Positions 24,349 to 32,499 of a DNA stretch of 64,000 nucleotides are shown piece after piece (the stretch's first letter is position 1; each line of letters begins with the position of its first letter). The notes beneath the pieces were generated by a model, which worked only from the letters and a program-made list of their open reading frames with translations, did no database searches and was not told the DNA's origin. The stretch spans positions 62,001-126,000 of the forward strand of contig NZ_JAHMHW010000013.1 in NCBI RefSeq assembly GCF_020169515.1, in the 5' to 3' direction. Source of the stretch: Paenibacillus vietnamensis (lineage in GTDB: Bacteria > Bacillota > Bacilli > Paenibacillales > Paenibacillaceae). The translations under genes were made by a program, and so were the position numbers.

Positions 24349-26436
24349 ATGAAACGAAAAAAGAAATCAAAACTGAAAAAAATCAAGTTTAAGCATGTGC
24401 TGGCGGCATTTTGTATTTTGGCGGCCGTTGCGCTTCTGGGCGGATGGGGAACCTTCCGGCTGATGGTAAGCGCGCAGGATGTCGCCCTGCTGGATAAGCC
24501 GCTGCCCGCGGCTACGGTTCTCTACGACCGTGAAGGCAAGGAGGCGACGCGGATTTCGTTCAACAAGATCGAGGAGATCGGGTACGCCGATATTCCGCTC
24601 CATATGGTCAATGCGGTGGTTGCCGTAGAGGACAGACGATTTTTCGAGCATGAAGGCATGGATGTGAAGGCGATCGGAAGAGCGCTGGTTACCAACTTCA
24701 CGGCAGGAGGAACGGTTCAAGGCGGCAGCACGGTAACGCAGCAGCTGGCGAAAAACGTGTTTTTGTCGCACGAGAGGACCTGGTCCCGGAAATGGGACGA
24801 GGTGCTGCTTGCCAAAAAAATCGAAGAAAGCTACAGCAAGCAGGAAATTATGGAAATGTACTTAAACCAAATCTATTTCGGCGAAGGCGCTTGGGGGATC
24901 AAACGGGCGGCGTACACCTATTTCGGCAAAGAGGTGAAGGAGCTGACGGTCGCGGAATCCGCCCTGCTGGCGGGCCTTGTTAAGGCCCCTTCGGCGCTTA
25001 CGCCGTATAAGCATATGGACAAGGCGAAGGCGAGGCGTGATGTCGTGCTGCAGCTGATGAAGGAGCAGGGGCTGATTACCGAAGCGGTATACAGTGAAGC
25101 GATCGCGGAGCCGATCAAGCTGCTGAGCTCGAAGCCTAACCGGGTAGATGATATTTTATATCCGTATTACGTGGATGAGATTATCCGTGAAGCGATGGAG
25201 AGCTATGGCCTGACGGAAAATGAAGTTCTGCAAGGCGGCCTGCGCATTTATACGGAGCTGGATACGGATATGCAGAAAGCGGCCGAGGCGGTTTATGCGA
25301 AGGATGATCTGTTCCCGCAGAGCGCGGCGGATCAGCTGATCCAAAGCGCTGCGGTGCTGGTGGACCCGCGGGACGGCGGGATCCGCGCGCTTGTCGGAGG
25401 CCGGGGCAAGCAGCCGTTCAGAGGCTTTAACCGGGCGACGCAGCTGCAGCGCCAGCCCGGCTCTACGATCAAGCCGATCGCCGTCTACACCCCCGCGCTG
25501 GAGCTGGGTATGCAGCCTTCGGACAGGCTGGTTGACGAGCCGATCAATATCGGCGGATATGAGCCGAAAAACGCCGACGGCCGTTTTCACGGGGAAGTGA
25601 CGATGTATGAGGCTCTAATCAATTCTTATAATATTCCTGCTGTCAAAATATTGAACGGAATCGGCATCGACAAAGGGCTCGATGCTGCCGAAAGGTTCGG
25701 CATTCCGCTCAGCGACAGCGACCGGACGCTGGGACTCGCGCTTGGAGGCCTGCAGAATGGCGTATCGCCGCTCCATATGGCAGAGGCGTACGGCGTCTTC
25801 GCAAATAACGGCGTGCAGATGAAGGGGCATGCGATTACCCGAGTCGAGTCGGCAAACGGGGAATTGCTGGCAGAGTTTAAGGAAGAGACGGGAAAACAAG
25901 TGATCGATCCCGCTATCGCCCAGACGATGACTTCCATGCTGCAGGGCGTCATTACGGAGGGGACGGGAACGTCCGCCGCTTTAGCCGGACGGCCTTTTGC
26001 CGCCAAATCGGGTACGACTCAAATGCCGGGAACGGCCGGCTACGGCGCCAAGGACAACTGGTTCGTCGGCTATACCCCGCAGCTTACGGGAGCGGTTTGG
26101 CTAGGCTATGACAAAAGCGATCAAAACCATTATTTGACGACAAGCTCGAAGGCGGCCGGCATTGTGCTTCAAGCGGTTATGGAAGGGGCATTGAAGGATG
26201 AACCCGTCATGCCGTTTCCGGCGGAGCTGAGCTTTTTTTCCAAGGCGAAACTCAATGAAGGCAAAAAAGAGAAAAAAGAAAAAGACGACGATCAGGATAA
26301 CCGCGAGGAAGAGAAGGAAGATAAGAAGGAACGGAAGGAGCGGCAGAAGGAGGAGAAGAATCAGGAAAAGGAAAGAAAAAAGGAAAGGGAGAAAGATAAG
26401 GACCGGGGTAAAGGCCGCGGTAAAGATAATGACTAG
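24349..26436 (+). CDS. Class A penicillin-binding protein with charged C-terminal tail
   Basis: 695 residues. A short basic cytoplasmic tail and one membrane helix (residues 20-40) are followed by the GT51 transglycosylase domain (AVEDRRFFEHEGMD, GGSTVTQQLAKNVFL, LNQIYFGEGAWGIKRAA). The transpeptidase domain has PGSTIKPIAVYTP (SxxK), INSYNIPAVK (SxN) and FAAKSGTTQ (KTG variant). It polymerises and cross-links peptidoglycan outside the membrane. After about residue 630 the protein turns into a tail of almost only Lys, Glu, Asp and Arg with no recognised fold. Size and features fit PBP1A/PbpF-like proteins; the exact orthologue is uncertain. GGGGAAATCAG precedes the ATG. Confidence 0.9.
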   Translation: MKRKKKSKLKKIKFKHVLAAFCILAAVALLGGWGTFRLMVSAQDVALLDKPLPAATVLYDREGKEATRISFNKIEEIGYADIPLHMVNAVVAVEDRRFFEHEGMDVKAIGRALVTNFTAGGTVQGGSTVTQQLAKNVFLSHERTWSRKWDEVLLAKKIEESYSKQEIMEMYLNQIYFGEGAWGIKRAAYTYFGKEVKELTVAESALLAGLVKAPSALTPYKHMDKAKARRDVVLQLMKEQGLITEAVYSEAIAEPIKLLSSKPNRVDDILYPYYVDEIIREAMESYGLTENEVLQGGLRIYTELDTDMQKAAEAVYAKDDLFPQSAADQLIQSAAVLVDPRDGGIRALVGGRGKQPFRGFNRATQLQRQPGSTIKPIAVYTPALELGMQPSDRLVDEPINIGGYEPKNADGRFHGEVTMYEALINSYNIPAVKILNGIGIDKGLDAAERFGIPLSDSDRTLGLALGGLQNGVSPLHMAEAYGVFANNGVQMKGHAITRVESANGELLAEFKEETGKQVIDPAIAQTMTSMLQGVITEGTGTSAALAGRPFAAKSGTTQMPGTAGYGAKDNWFVGYTPQLTGAVWLGYDKSDQNHYLTTSSKAAGIVLQAVMEGALKDEPVMPFPAELSFFSKAKLNEGKKEKKEKDDDQDNREEEKEDKKERKERQKEEKNQEKERKKEREKDKDRGKGRGKDND

Positions 26437-26505
26437 TCTCTATTAAAAGGAGCTAGACCGTCCCTGAACAATATAAGCATGGTTTGAAGTTCCTTCTGAC
26501 ACCGG

Positions 26506-26542
26506 CCCCGCGATTGCAAGCTTATGCGATCGCGGGGTTTTT
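26506..26542 (+). terminator. Terminator after the penicillin-binding protein gene
   Basis: CCCCGCGAT (26506-26514) and ATCGCGGGG (26529-26537) form a perfect stem followed by TTTTT. Confidence 0.88.
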
Positions 26543-26690
26543 CGCCTATCCTAATATCGGAAATTAGAGCCTGGAGAAGGTAAAGCGGTTTGGCTGACCG
26601 AATATGTTTATAAGTGGTTCCGGAGGCGTTATTAGGTGTCGGTCCAATCCGATAACGGATTGAAGTTGCTTCCCGGGAGGAGGCGGTATT

Positions 26691-26783
26691 ATGATAGGGG
26701 AAGCGTCCGTTTCGGATATTTTTAATAGAGGTGAGCAGAATGAAGGACTTGCAGGATTACATACCGTTGCAGCTCAGCTTTGA
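26691..26783 (+). CDS. Possible 30-residue leader ORF overlapping the next gene
   Basis: ATG at 26691 has GGGAGGAGG about 8 nt upstream, a stronger site than that of the following gene. It encodes 30 residues (starts MIGEASVSDIFN) and overlaps the 136-residue gene in another frame. It may be a translation-coupling leader or chance; no family recognised. Confidence 0.3.
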   Translation: MIGEASVSDIFNRGEQNEGLAGLHTVAAQL

Positions 26784-27150
26784 CGGTACGGGCCGCGAAA
26801 TCGAAATTATCGACGTTTCTCATCTGGGCAAGGACACGTTTCAAATCGAGGAAAATCCTGTGTTCACGGAACAGATCGCATACGGCGACATCATTAGGGT
26901 GAGATGGATGGACGATGTTGCTATTTACATAGAGACGGTCAAAAAATCGGAATATACGAGATACAACTGGCTGCTGAGCAAAGAGGTTATTTATTCCATA
27001 GAGCTGCGCATGTTAAAAAATAAAATCCTGGAATGGAGCGGAAAATCGGAGCAGGTTTTCGGCGGTATTTTTATTGTTAATATGCCGACTCAATCAACCG
27101 TCGATATTCATGAGGAAGTGCAGAAGGTCATCCAAGCGGTGCACAAATAA
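26740..27150 (+). CDS. Hypothetical protein, possibly DUF4265-like
   Basis: 136 residues, soluble, no cysteine or histidine cluster. The central pattern ENPVFTEQIAYGDIIRVRW recalls the 'pffa-x-gdvv' core of DUF4265, but the match is an impression only. GAGGTGAGCAG precedes the ATG at 26740; a GTG three codons earlier is an alternative start. The SDR gene follows after 19 bp in the same direction, so the two are likely cotranscribed. Confidence 0.55.
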   Translation: MKDLQDYIPLQLSFDGTGREIEIIDVSHLGKDTFQIEENPVFTEQIAYGDIIRVRWMDDVAIYIETVKKSEYTRYNWLLSKEVIYSIELRMLKNKILEWSGKSEQVFGGIFIVNMPTQSTVDIHEEVQKVIQAVHK

Positions 27151-27169
27151 AAGGCAGGAGGAATAAACA

Positions 27170-27952
27170 ATGGAGCTGGGACTTACAGGTAAAACAGCGA
27201 TCGTGACGGGAGGAAGCAAGGGGATCGGATTCGCAACGGCGATGCTGCTGGCAGGAGAAGGGGCCGAGGTGACAATTGTAGCCAGGGATCCGGAGTCTCT
27301 GGAGGAAGCGGCCGGAAAAATCAGGGAGCAAACGGGCAAAAACGTGCTGGCGGTCAGCGCCGACGTGTCGGTATCCGGCGAAGCTGACCGGGTGGTAGAA
27401 GAAACGGTACGGCGCTTCGGGCGGGTAGACATCCTCGTCAATAACGCGGGCACTTCCGCAGCGAAACCGTTTGAGCAGGTAGACACGGATGCCTGGACCG
27501 CCGACCTTGACCTTAAGCTGCTCGGAGCGGTGCAATTTTCACGTGCGGTGCTGCCTCATATGCGGAAAGCGGGCGGAGGCGCCATCGTAAATGTGACGGC
27601 AATCGGCGGCAAAGCGCCGTCAGCCTCGTCGCTGCCGACGTCGGTGAGCCGTGCTGCCGGTCTCGCGCTTACGAAAGCGATGAGCAAGGATTTGGCGGCC
27701 GATCAAATACGCGTGAATGCGGTATGTATCGGGCTCATCAGGAGCGCGCAAATCGAGCGGATGTGGCAGGCGAAGGCGCCTGAGCTGACCTGGGATGAAT
27801 TCGCGGCGGATCAGAGGCACGGCATCCCGCTCGGCAGAATCGGGAGGGCGCAGGAAGCGGCCAATGTCATCGGGTTTCTCGTATCGGATGCCGCATCCTT
27901 TGTGACGGGCACGTCGGTCAATATTGACGGCGGCATTTCAGCCGTTTTGTAG
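27170..27952 (+). CDS. Short-chain dehydrogenase family protein lacking the YxxxK pair
   Basis: 260 residues. The cofactor-binding half is normal: TGxxxGIG in VTGGSKGIGFATAM (about residue 11), DILVNNAGTSAA, and IRVNAVCIGLIRS after the active-site region. At the active site, where classical members have Ser then Tyr-xxx-Lys, the sequence reads VTAIGGKAP and SSLPTSVSRAAGLALTKA, so Tyr and Lys are replaced by Thr and Arg in my alignment. Full length is preserved, so this is not decay. It may be an atypical oxidoreductase or a ligand-binding relative. AGGAGGAATAAACA precedes the ATG. Confidence 0.82.
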   Translation: MELGLTGKTAIVTGGSKGIGFATAMLLAGEGAEVTIVARDPESLEEAAGKIREQTGKNVLAVSADVSVSGEADRVVEETVRRFGRVDILVNNAGTSAAKPFEQVDTDAWTADLDLKLLGAVQFSRAVLPHMRKAGGGAIVNVTAIGGKAPSASSLPTSVSRAAGLALTKAMSKDLAADQIRVNAVCIGLIRSAQIERMWQAKAPELTWDEFAADQRHGIPLGRIGRAQEAANVIGFLVSDAASFVTGTSVNIDGGISAVL

Positions 27953-28001
27953 CGGAATGCGGGAGCGATTGATTAATTTTCAAAAATGTAATACCATTAG
28001 A

Positions 28002-28016
28002 TTGTAATAATTATAA
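28002..28016. promoter_or_regulatory. PerR-like box upstream of fur
   Basis: TTGTAATAATTATAA matches the Bacillus PerR consensus TTATAATNATTATAA at 13 of 14 fixed positions. It lies 75 bp before the fur start codon. In B. subtilis fur is itself PerR-controlled, so the placement makes sense. Confidence 0.6.
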
Positions 28017-28090
28017 AAGTAAGCCTTTACATGGTACAACGCATATCCGATTGTATCAGGCTTTCCGATATGAGGGGGTATCCATACACA

Positions 28091-28567
28091 ATGAGCATCA
28101 CGGCGGAAATGGATCGGATCAACCGGCATCTAATGGCGAACGGATACAAACTAACGACGCAGCGCGAAATTATTTTGCGCGTTCTACTCGAAAACGAAAA
28201 GGACCATCTGAGCGCCGAGGGCGTGTTCATGCTGGTCAAGCAAAAGTATTCCGAAATCGGTCTGGCTACCGTCTATCGTACGCTGGAGCTGCTTGCGGAT
28301 CTGAACATTGTCGAGAAAATGAATTTCGGAGACGGCGTTGCCCGTTACGACCTTCGCGGCGACGAGCAGGAGCATATGCATCATCATTTGATCTGCGAGG
28401 AATGCGGCTCGCTTGTGGAGATCAAGGAGGACTGGCTGCTCGAGCTGGAGGAGCGGCTTGAACGCGAATACGGCTTTAAGGTGACGGATCACCGACTTGA
28501 TTTTATCGGCAGGTACCAGGATTGCAGTAAAGGCGATTGCAAGCGGGAACGCAAGGCCGTGTCCTGA
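28091..28567 (+). CDS. fur: Ferric uptake regulator Fur
   Basis: 158 residues. The DNA-binding helices (YKLTTQREIILRVLLENE, then IGLATVYRTLELLADL) and the metal-binding dimer domain with HHHLICEECG and a second Cys pair in DCSKGDC are intact. Similarity to B. subtilis Fur (GLATVYRTLELL, FGDGVARYDLR, TDHRLDF) is closer than to PerR or Zur. With Fe(II) bound it represses iron-uptake genes through boxes like that at 34030. The ATG at 28091 follows GAGGGGGTATCC; a second in-frame ATG lies at 28070. Confidence 0.9.
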   Translation: MSITAEMDRINRHLMANGYKLTTQREIILRVLLENEKDHLSAEGVFMLVKQKYSEIGLATVYRTLELLADLNIVEKMNFGDGVARYDLRGDEQEHMHHHLICEECGSLVEIKEDWLLELEERLEREYGFKVTDHRLDFIGRYQDCSKGDCKRERKAVS

Positions 28568-28616
28568 AATTAGCCGCAAAAAAAACCGCAGCTGCGGTCC
28601 ATATCCGCATGTAAAT

Positions 28617-28658
28617 AATGCCCCCGGCGCAGCGCAGCTGCAGCAGGGGGCATTTTTT
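28617..28658 (+). terminator. Terminator after fur
   Basis: AATGCCCCC (28617-28625) pairs with GGGGGCATT, followed by T6. Confidence 0.85.
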
Positions 28659-28823
28659 ATATACGATAAATAGCTTCCATGGTCCTCATCTTAAACCTCG
28701 CGATCTATCAATATTTTTCTGTAAATGGATCATCGGCAAAATTTCAGAATTTGTTTATTTCGATATAGTATACTGGAAAAGTGCGGAATGCTCATTTACT
28801 TTAAGCGGAAAAGAGGGGCGATA

Positions 28824-30473
28824 ATGGAGCATATCCATGGAACCTACGACAGTTCGTTAGTCGTTTTTTCTTATATTATAGCGTTGGCTGCGTCGTATAC
28901 GGCTCTCGACCTGGCAGGCAGGGTCACCTCGGCGAAGGGGAGGGCGCGCCGGGGTTGGCTGCTGTTCGGAGCCTGCATTATGGGGATGGGCATTTGGTCG
29001 ATGCATTTTGTCGGCATGCTTGCCTTCTCGCTTCCGGTTCCGGCGGTATACGATGTGATTCTGGTCATCGTCTCCCTGGTGGCCGCCGTAGGAGCTTCCT
29101 ATGTTGCCATGTTCGCAGTTGGACGGGACAAGCTGACGGGGCTGCAGCTTCTCGCCGGCGGCGCGCTGCTTGCCGCGGGCGTATCCGTTATGCATTATGT
29201 CGGCATGGCTGCGATGCTTATCCATATTACATACGATCCGGTTATCTTTACCCTTTCTATCATTATCGCTTTGGGTGCGTCGATAGCGGCCCTATGGCTG
29301 GCCGTCTACTTCCGCAAGGGCGTCAAGCGGGGCGAGCTCTGGCAAAAGCTCGGCAGCGGCGCGATCATGGGAGCTGCAATAGCGGGGATGCATTACACGG
29401 GCATGCACGCGGCCAGCTTTCATAATGCCTTTAAGGAAGCGTTGTTCTACGGCATCGTCCTCAATCAGAGCTGGCTCGCATATTTTATTGCCGGAGGCAC
29501 GCTGTTCACGCTGGTCTTGTCCATCTTCGGCATGTATTTTGCCAAAAGGCTGGCGGGCAAGGATTCGGAGCTGGAGCAGAGCGAGAAATGGTACAAATCG
29601 CTGTACGAGAACAATCAGGACGGCATCATATCGGTGGATCTGCAGTGCCGGATCATCAGCTGCAATCCGATTGCGCTGGAGATAACGGGCTGCACGAAGA
29701 AGCAGCTTTATATGCAGCCAATCGGGATGCTGAGCGGGCTTCTTGTGCCGGAGGACCGGGAACGGGCCGGCGAAATATTCATTAAGGCGTTTCAAGGCGA
29801 GACGCTGAGCCATGAAACGGCTATTGTCCGCCATGACGGGCAGAAGCTTGAGCTCAGCGTCACGAACGTTCCGGTTACAGTGGACGGGCAGGTTGCCGGC
29901 AGCTATATTATTTTCAGAAATATTACGGAAGAGAAAAATGCCAAACAAAAAATCAACCACCTGGCATTTCACGATGAGCTGACGGGGCTTCCGAACCGCC
30001 GTTTGTTCAATCAGGCGATAGACGTAGCGATCGGGGAAAGCCGGGATACGGGGGAAACGTTTGCGGTACTGGTGCTGGATATCGACCGGTTCAAAGTGAT
30101 CAACGATTCGCTCGGACATACTTACGGCGATCAGTTTCTGAAGGAGGTCAGTGCCAGGATTCAGGCCTGCACAGCCGGACGCGACGTGATGGTCGCACGG
30201 ATGGGAGGCGACGAATTCACGCTGCTATGCCGCGGCTGCGGGCGGGAGTCGGACGTAACGGAGCTTGCTGGCCGGATCGTCTCCGCGATTCAGGTGCCGT
30301 ACCGGCTGATGGAGAACGATTTTTTTGTTTCCGCAAGCATCGGCATCGCGATTTTTCCGGAACACGGCACGGATGCCGTCCAGCTGATGAAAAATGCGGA
30401 TAGCGCCATGTATGAGGTAAAGAAAAAAGGCAAAAACGGCTTCGAATATTTTTCGAGCAAGCTGGATAAATAG
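28824..30473 (+). CDS. MHYT-PAS-GGDEF diguanylate cyclase, cut by in-frame TAG
   Basis: 549 residues. The N-terminal membrane sensor has three MHYT-type repeats (SMHFVGM, VMHYVGM, GMHYTGM) in seven helices, thought to sense a diatomic gas through copper. A PAS domain (about residues 260-380) and a GGDEF domain with the intact RMGGDEFTLL signature follow, so cyclic-di-GMP synthesis is expected. The inhibitory RxxD site is not evident. The frame ends at TAG (30471-30473), exactly at the usual linker to EAL, and the same frame goes straight on into a complete EAL domain. The start ATG follows AAGAGGGG. This is either a recent CAG-to-TAG nonsense change, a sequencing error or a readthrough site. 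Confidence 0.85.
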   Translation: MEHIHGTYDSSLVVFSYIIALAASYTALDLAGRVTSAKGRARRGWLLFGACIMGMGIWSMHFVGMLAFSLPVPAVYDVILVIVSLVAAVGASYVAMFAVGRDKLTGLQLLAGGALLAAGVSVMHYVGMAAMLIHITYDPVIFTLSIIIALGASIAALWLAVYFRKGVKRGELWQKLGSGAIMGAAIAGMHYTGMHAASFHNAFKEALFYGIVLNQSWLAYFIAGGTLFTLVLSIFGMYFAKRLAGKDSELEQSEKWYKSLYENNQDGIISVDLQCRIISCNPIALEITGCTKKQLYMQPIGMLSGLLVPEDRERAGEIFIKAFQGETLSHETAIVRHDGQKLELSVTNVPVTVDGQVAGSYIIFRNITEEKNAKQKINHLAFHDELTGLPNRRLFNQAIDVAIGESRDTGETFAVLVLDIDRFKVINDSLGHTYGDQFLKEVSARIQACTAGRDVMVARMGGDEFTLLCRGCGRESDVTELAGRIVSAIQVPYRLMENDFFVSASIGIAIFPEHGTDAVQLMKNADSAMYEVKKKGKNGFEYFSSKLDK

Positions 30474-31271
30474 CTGGCGGAAAAAATCGAGCTGGAGGGC
30501 GATCTGAGAAAAGCGCTGGAGCGCGGGGAGCTTATTCTCCATTACCAGCCGCAAATCCGGACGTCCGACAATTCGATGGTCGGCGTTGAGGCGCTGGTTC
30601 GCTGGGAGCATCCTGAGCGAGGCACGCTGACGCCGGGGCTGTTCATTCCGATTGCGGAGGAGACGGGGCTTATTTACGAGCTCGGCACTTGGGTGCTCAG
30701 GGAAGCCTGCAGGCAAATGCGGCAATGGCATAACGAGGGCGGCCCGCTCATTCCCGTATCCGTGAATTTATCCTCGCAGCAGTTCCATCAGCGTCGGCTG
30801 GCGGAATACGTGATGGACATTTTGAAGGAGACGGGGCTGCCGCCCGAATATTTGGAGCTGGAGATTACGGAGGGCATGATGATGGATGCGGCCGTATCGA
30901 CGGAAATATTAAAGGAGCTCAACGAACACGGCATCCGGATCAGTCTGGACGACTTTGGCACCGGCTACAGCTCGTTAAGCTATTTGAAGCTTTTCCCGAT
31001 CCACAAGCTGAAGATTGACCGTTCTTTCATTCGCGATATTACTGAAAATCAGAACGACAAGGCGATCGTGGCGACGATTATTGCAATGGCGCAGCATTTG
31101 AATATGGACGTCATCGCCGAGGGGATTGAAACGAAGGACCAGCTGGACATTTTAACGGATAAGGACTGCGGCAAAATTCAAGGCTATTACTTCAGCAAGC
31201 CGCTTTCGGCAGCCGACATGGAGAGAGCGTATTTCGCTCCGACCCGTGCGGGACTCGTTAGAAACGGATAA
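30474..31271 (+). pseudogene. EAL domain downstream of the amber codon
   Basis: 265 codons in the same frame as the upstream GGDEF gene. Residues for cyclic-di-GMP phosphodiesterase activity look complete: VEALVRWEHPE, VNLSSQQF, LEITEGMM, LDDFGTGYSS, LKIDRSFIRD, DVIAEGIET and IQGYYFSKP. The first in-frame ATG is at 30576, after the beginning of the EAL fold (the LHYQPQI strand would be lost), and has no good ribosome-binding site; a CTG near 30504 with GGAGGG upstream is a weak alternative. Separate translation is thus doubtful, so I mark it as the detached 3' part of a broken gene. Confidence 0.75.
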
Positions 31272-31293
31272 AAAACAGGTATTATTCGATCCT

Positions 31294-31503
31294 TTATTTT
31301 TTAAGATTTTCGTTTGCTTGCGCTTGAGCTTCGGCGAGGCAGTCCCGGCAAATGCAGGCTTTCCCTCTCCATTCGTCAGGCACCCGGTCCAGCAGGGCAT
31401 CCGGAAATCGTTCATGAAAGCACCAGCAATCGGCCGGGGCCGTCTTCGTTTCCGCGGCGCAGCCGTTCGGCTTGCCGCAAATCGGACAGTTCATCGGGTT
31501 CAT
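31294..31503 (-). CDS. Cysteine-rich CWC family protein
   Basis: 69 residues with eight cysteines in the order CPICGKPNGC, DCWC, and CICRDC. The WCF and C-x-C-x2-C pattern is that of the small cysteine-rich CWC family, probably a zinc-binding fold of unknown role. AAGGAG lies 9 nt before the ATG at 31503. It is convergent with the EAL region and lies downstream of the HAD gene, separated by a terminator. Confidence 0.75.
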   Translation of the reverse strand: MNPMNCPICGKPNGCAAETKTAPADCWCFHERFPDALLDRVPDEWRGKACICRDCLAEAQAQANENLKK

Positions 31504-31538
31504 CGGTAACCGCTCCTTTATGTCGTCTCAGGGAAAAA

Positions 31539-31569
31539 GCAGCCCCTCCGCAAATGGCGGAGGGGCTGC
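31539..31569 (-). terminator. Terminator of the HAD hydrolase gene
   Basis: GCAGCCCCTCCGC and GCGGAGGGGCTGC form a perfect 13-bp stem; read leftwards it is followed by TTTTT. Confidence 0.9.
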
Positions 31570-31576
31570 CCGGCGT

Positions 31577-32383
31577 TTATGCCTGGATTGCGTTCAGTAC
31601 GAACTTTTCGATGACGTGGCGGACGCCTTCCTCGTTATTGGTAAGGGTCACATAATCCGCGATGTCCTTCAGCGATTGAATGGCGTTGCCCATCGCGACG
31701 CCGAGGCCGGCCGCCTGAATCATTTCATTGTCGTTCCAGGCGTCGCCGATCGCAATCGTCTGCTCCATCGTGCATCCGATATGCTCGGCCAGGAAACGGA
31801 GCGCATGCCCCTTCGTGCCTTCCTTGTGCATGAATTCGAGATAGTGCGGCTTCGATTTCGTAATGTGAACGCGGTCGCCGAGCAAAGGCCGAAGCTGGTC
31901 GGCGATCTGATCGAGGCGGGCGGGCTCGTCGATCATCAGCAGCTTGTTCATCGGGAAGTCCAGCAGCTTGCTGAGATCAGGCTCTATTTTGTAAGGAATA
32001 TTGGAGAGCTTGGAGTAGGCTTTGATTTTGTCATTGTCCTCCATGCCGTAAAGTTCGTCGTTTACATAAAGCTGAAGATGAAGGCCGTTCGCCTCCGAGA
32101 AGGCGTGCAGCTCCCGGACCGCGTCCGCCGGCACGTTTCTTTCGTACAGCACCTGACCGTCCAGCAGCGTTTTGACGAGCGCCCCCTGATAGGTAATAAT
32201 AGGAACATTGAGCTCGATTTGTTTGGCGATCTTTTGGGCGGATGCGAACATGCGGCCTGTCGCAAGCGTCACCAGAACGCCTTTGGCAATGGCAGCCTCC
32301 ATGGCTTGCTTCGTGCCCTCGGTCACTTTAATTTCGTCGGTAAGCAGCGTATCGTCCACATCGATGGCAATTAATTTGTACAT
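31577..32383 (-). CDS. Cof-type HAD family phosphatase
   Basis: 268 residues. HAD motif I is IAIDVDDTLLTD (residues 5-16, nucleophile Asp), motif II VTLATGRM, motif III Lys in KGHALRFLAEHIG, and motif IV GDAWNDNEMIQAAG. The C2B cap domain and length fit the Cof/YidA group, which dephosphorylates sugar phosphates or flavin nucleotides in the cytoplasm; the substrate is not predictable. The ATG at 32383 is chosen because it puts the nucleophile at its usual place, although the ribosome-binding site is distant. A longer frame upstream overlaps the divergent protease promoter and is unlikely. Confidence 0.88.
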   Translation of the reverse strand: MYKLIAIDVDDTLLTDEIKVTEGTKQAMEAAIAKGVLVTLATGRMFASAQKIAKQIELNVPIITYQGALVKTLLDGQVLYERNVPADAVRELHAFSEANGLHLQLYVNDELYGMEDNDKIKAYSKLSNIPYKIEPDLSKLLDFPMNKLLMIDEPARLDQIADQLRPLLGDRVHITKSKPHYLEFMHKEGTKGHALRFLAEHIGCTMEQTIAIGDAWNDNEMIQAAGLGVAMGNAIQSLKDIADYVTLTNNEEGVRHVIEKFVLNAIQA

Positions 32384-32499
32384 GCTTGAATAAAAAGCTC
32401 CTCTCCGTCTCTCTGTAGTGTAAGAATAGGTTGATTGTAGCGAAAAAGCACAGGACATACAAGACTTTGCGAATGCAAATCCGAAGGGGAAATGAACAG

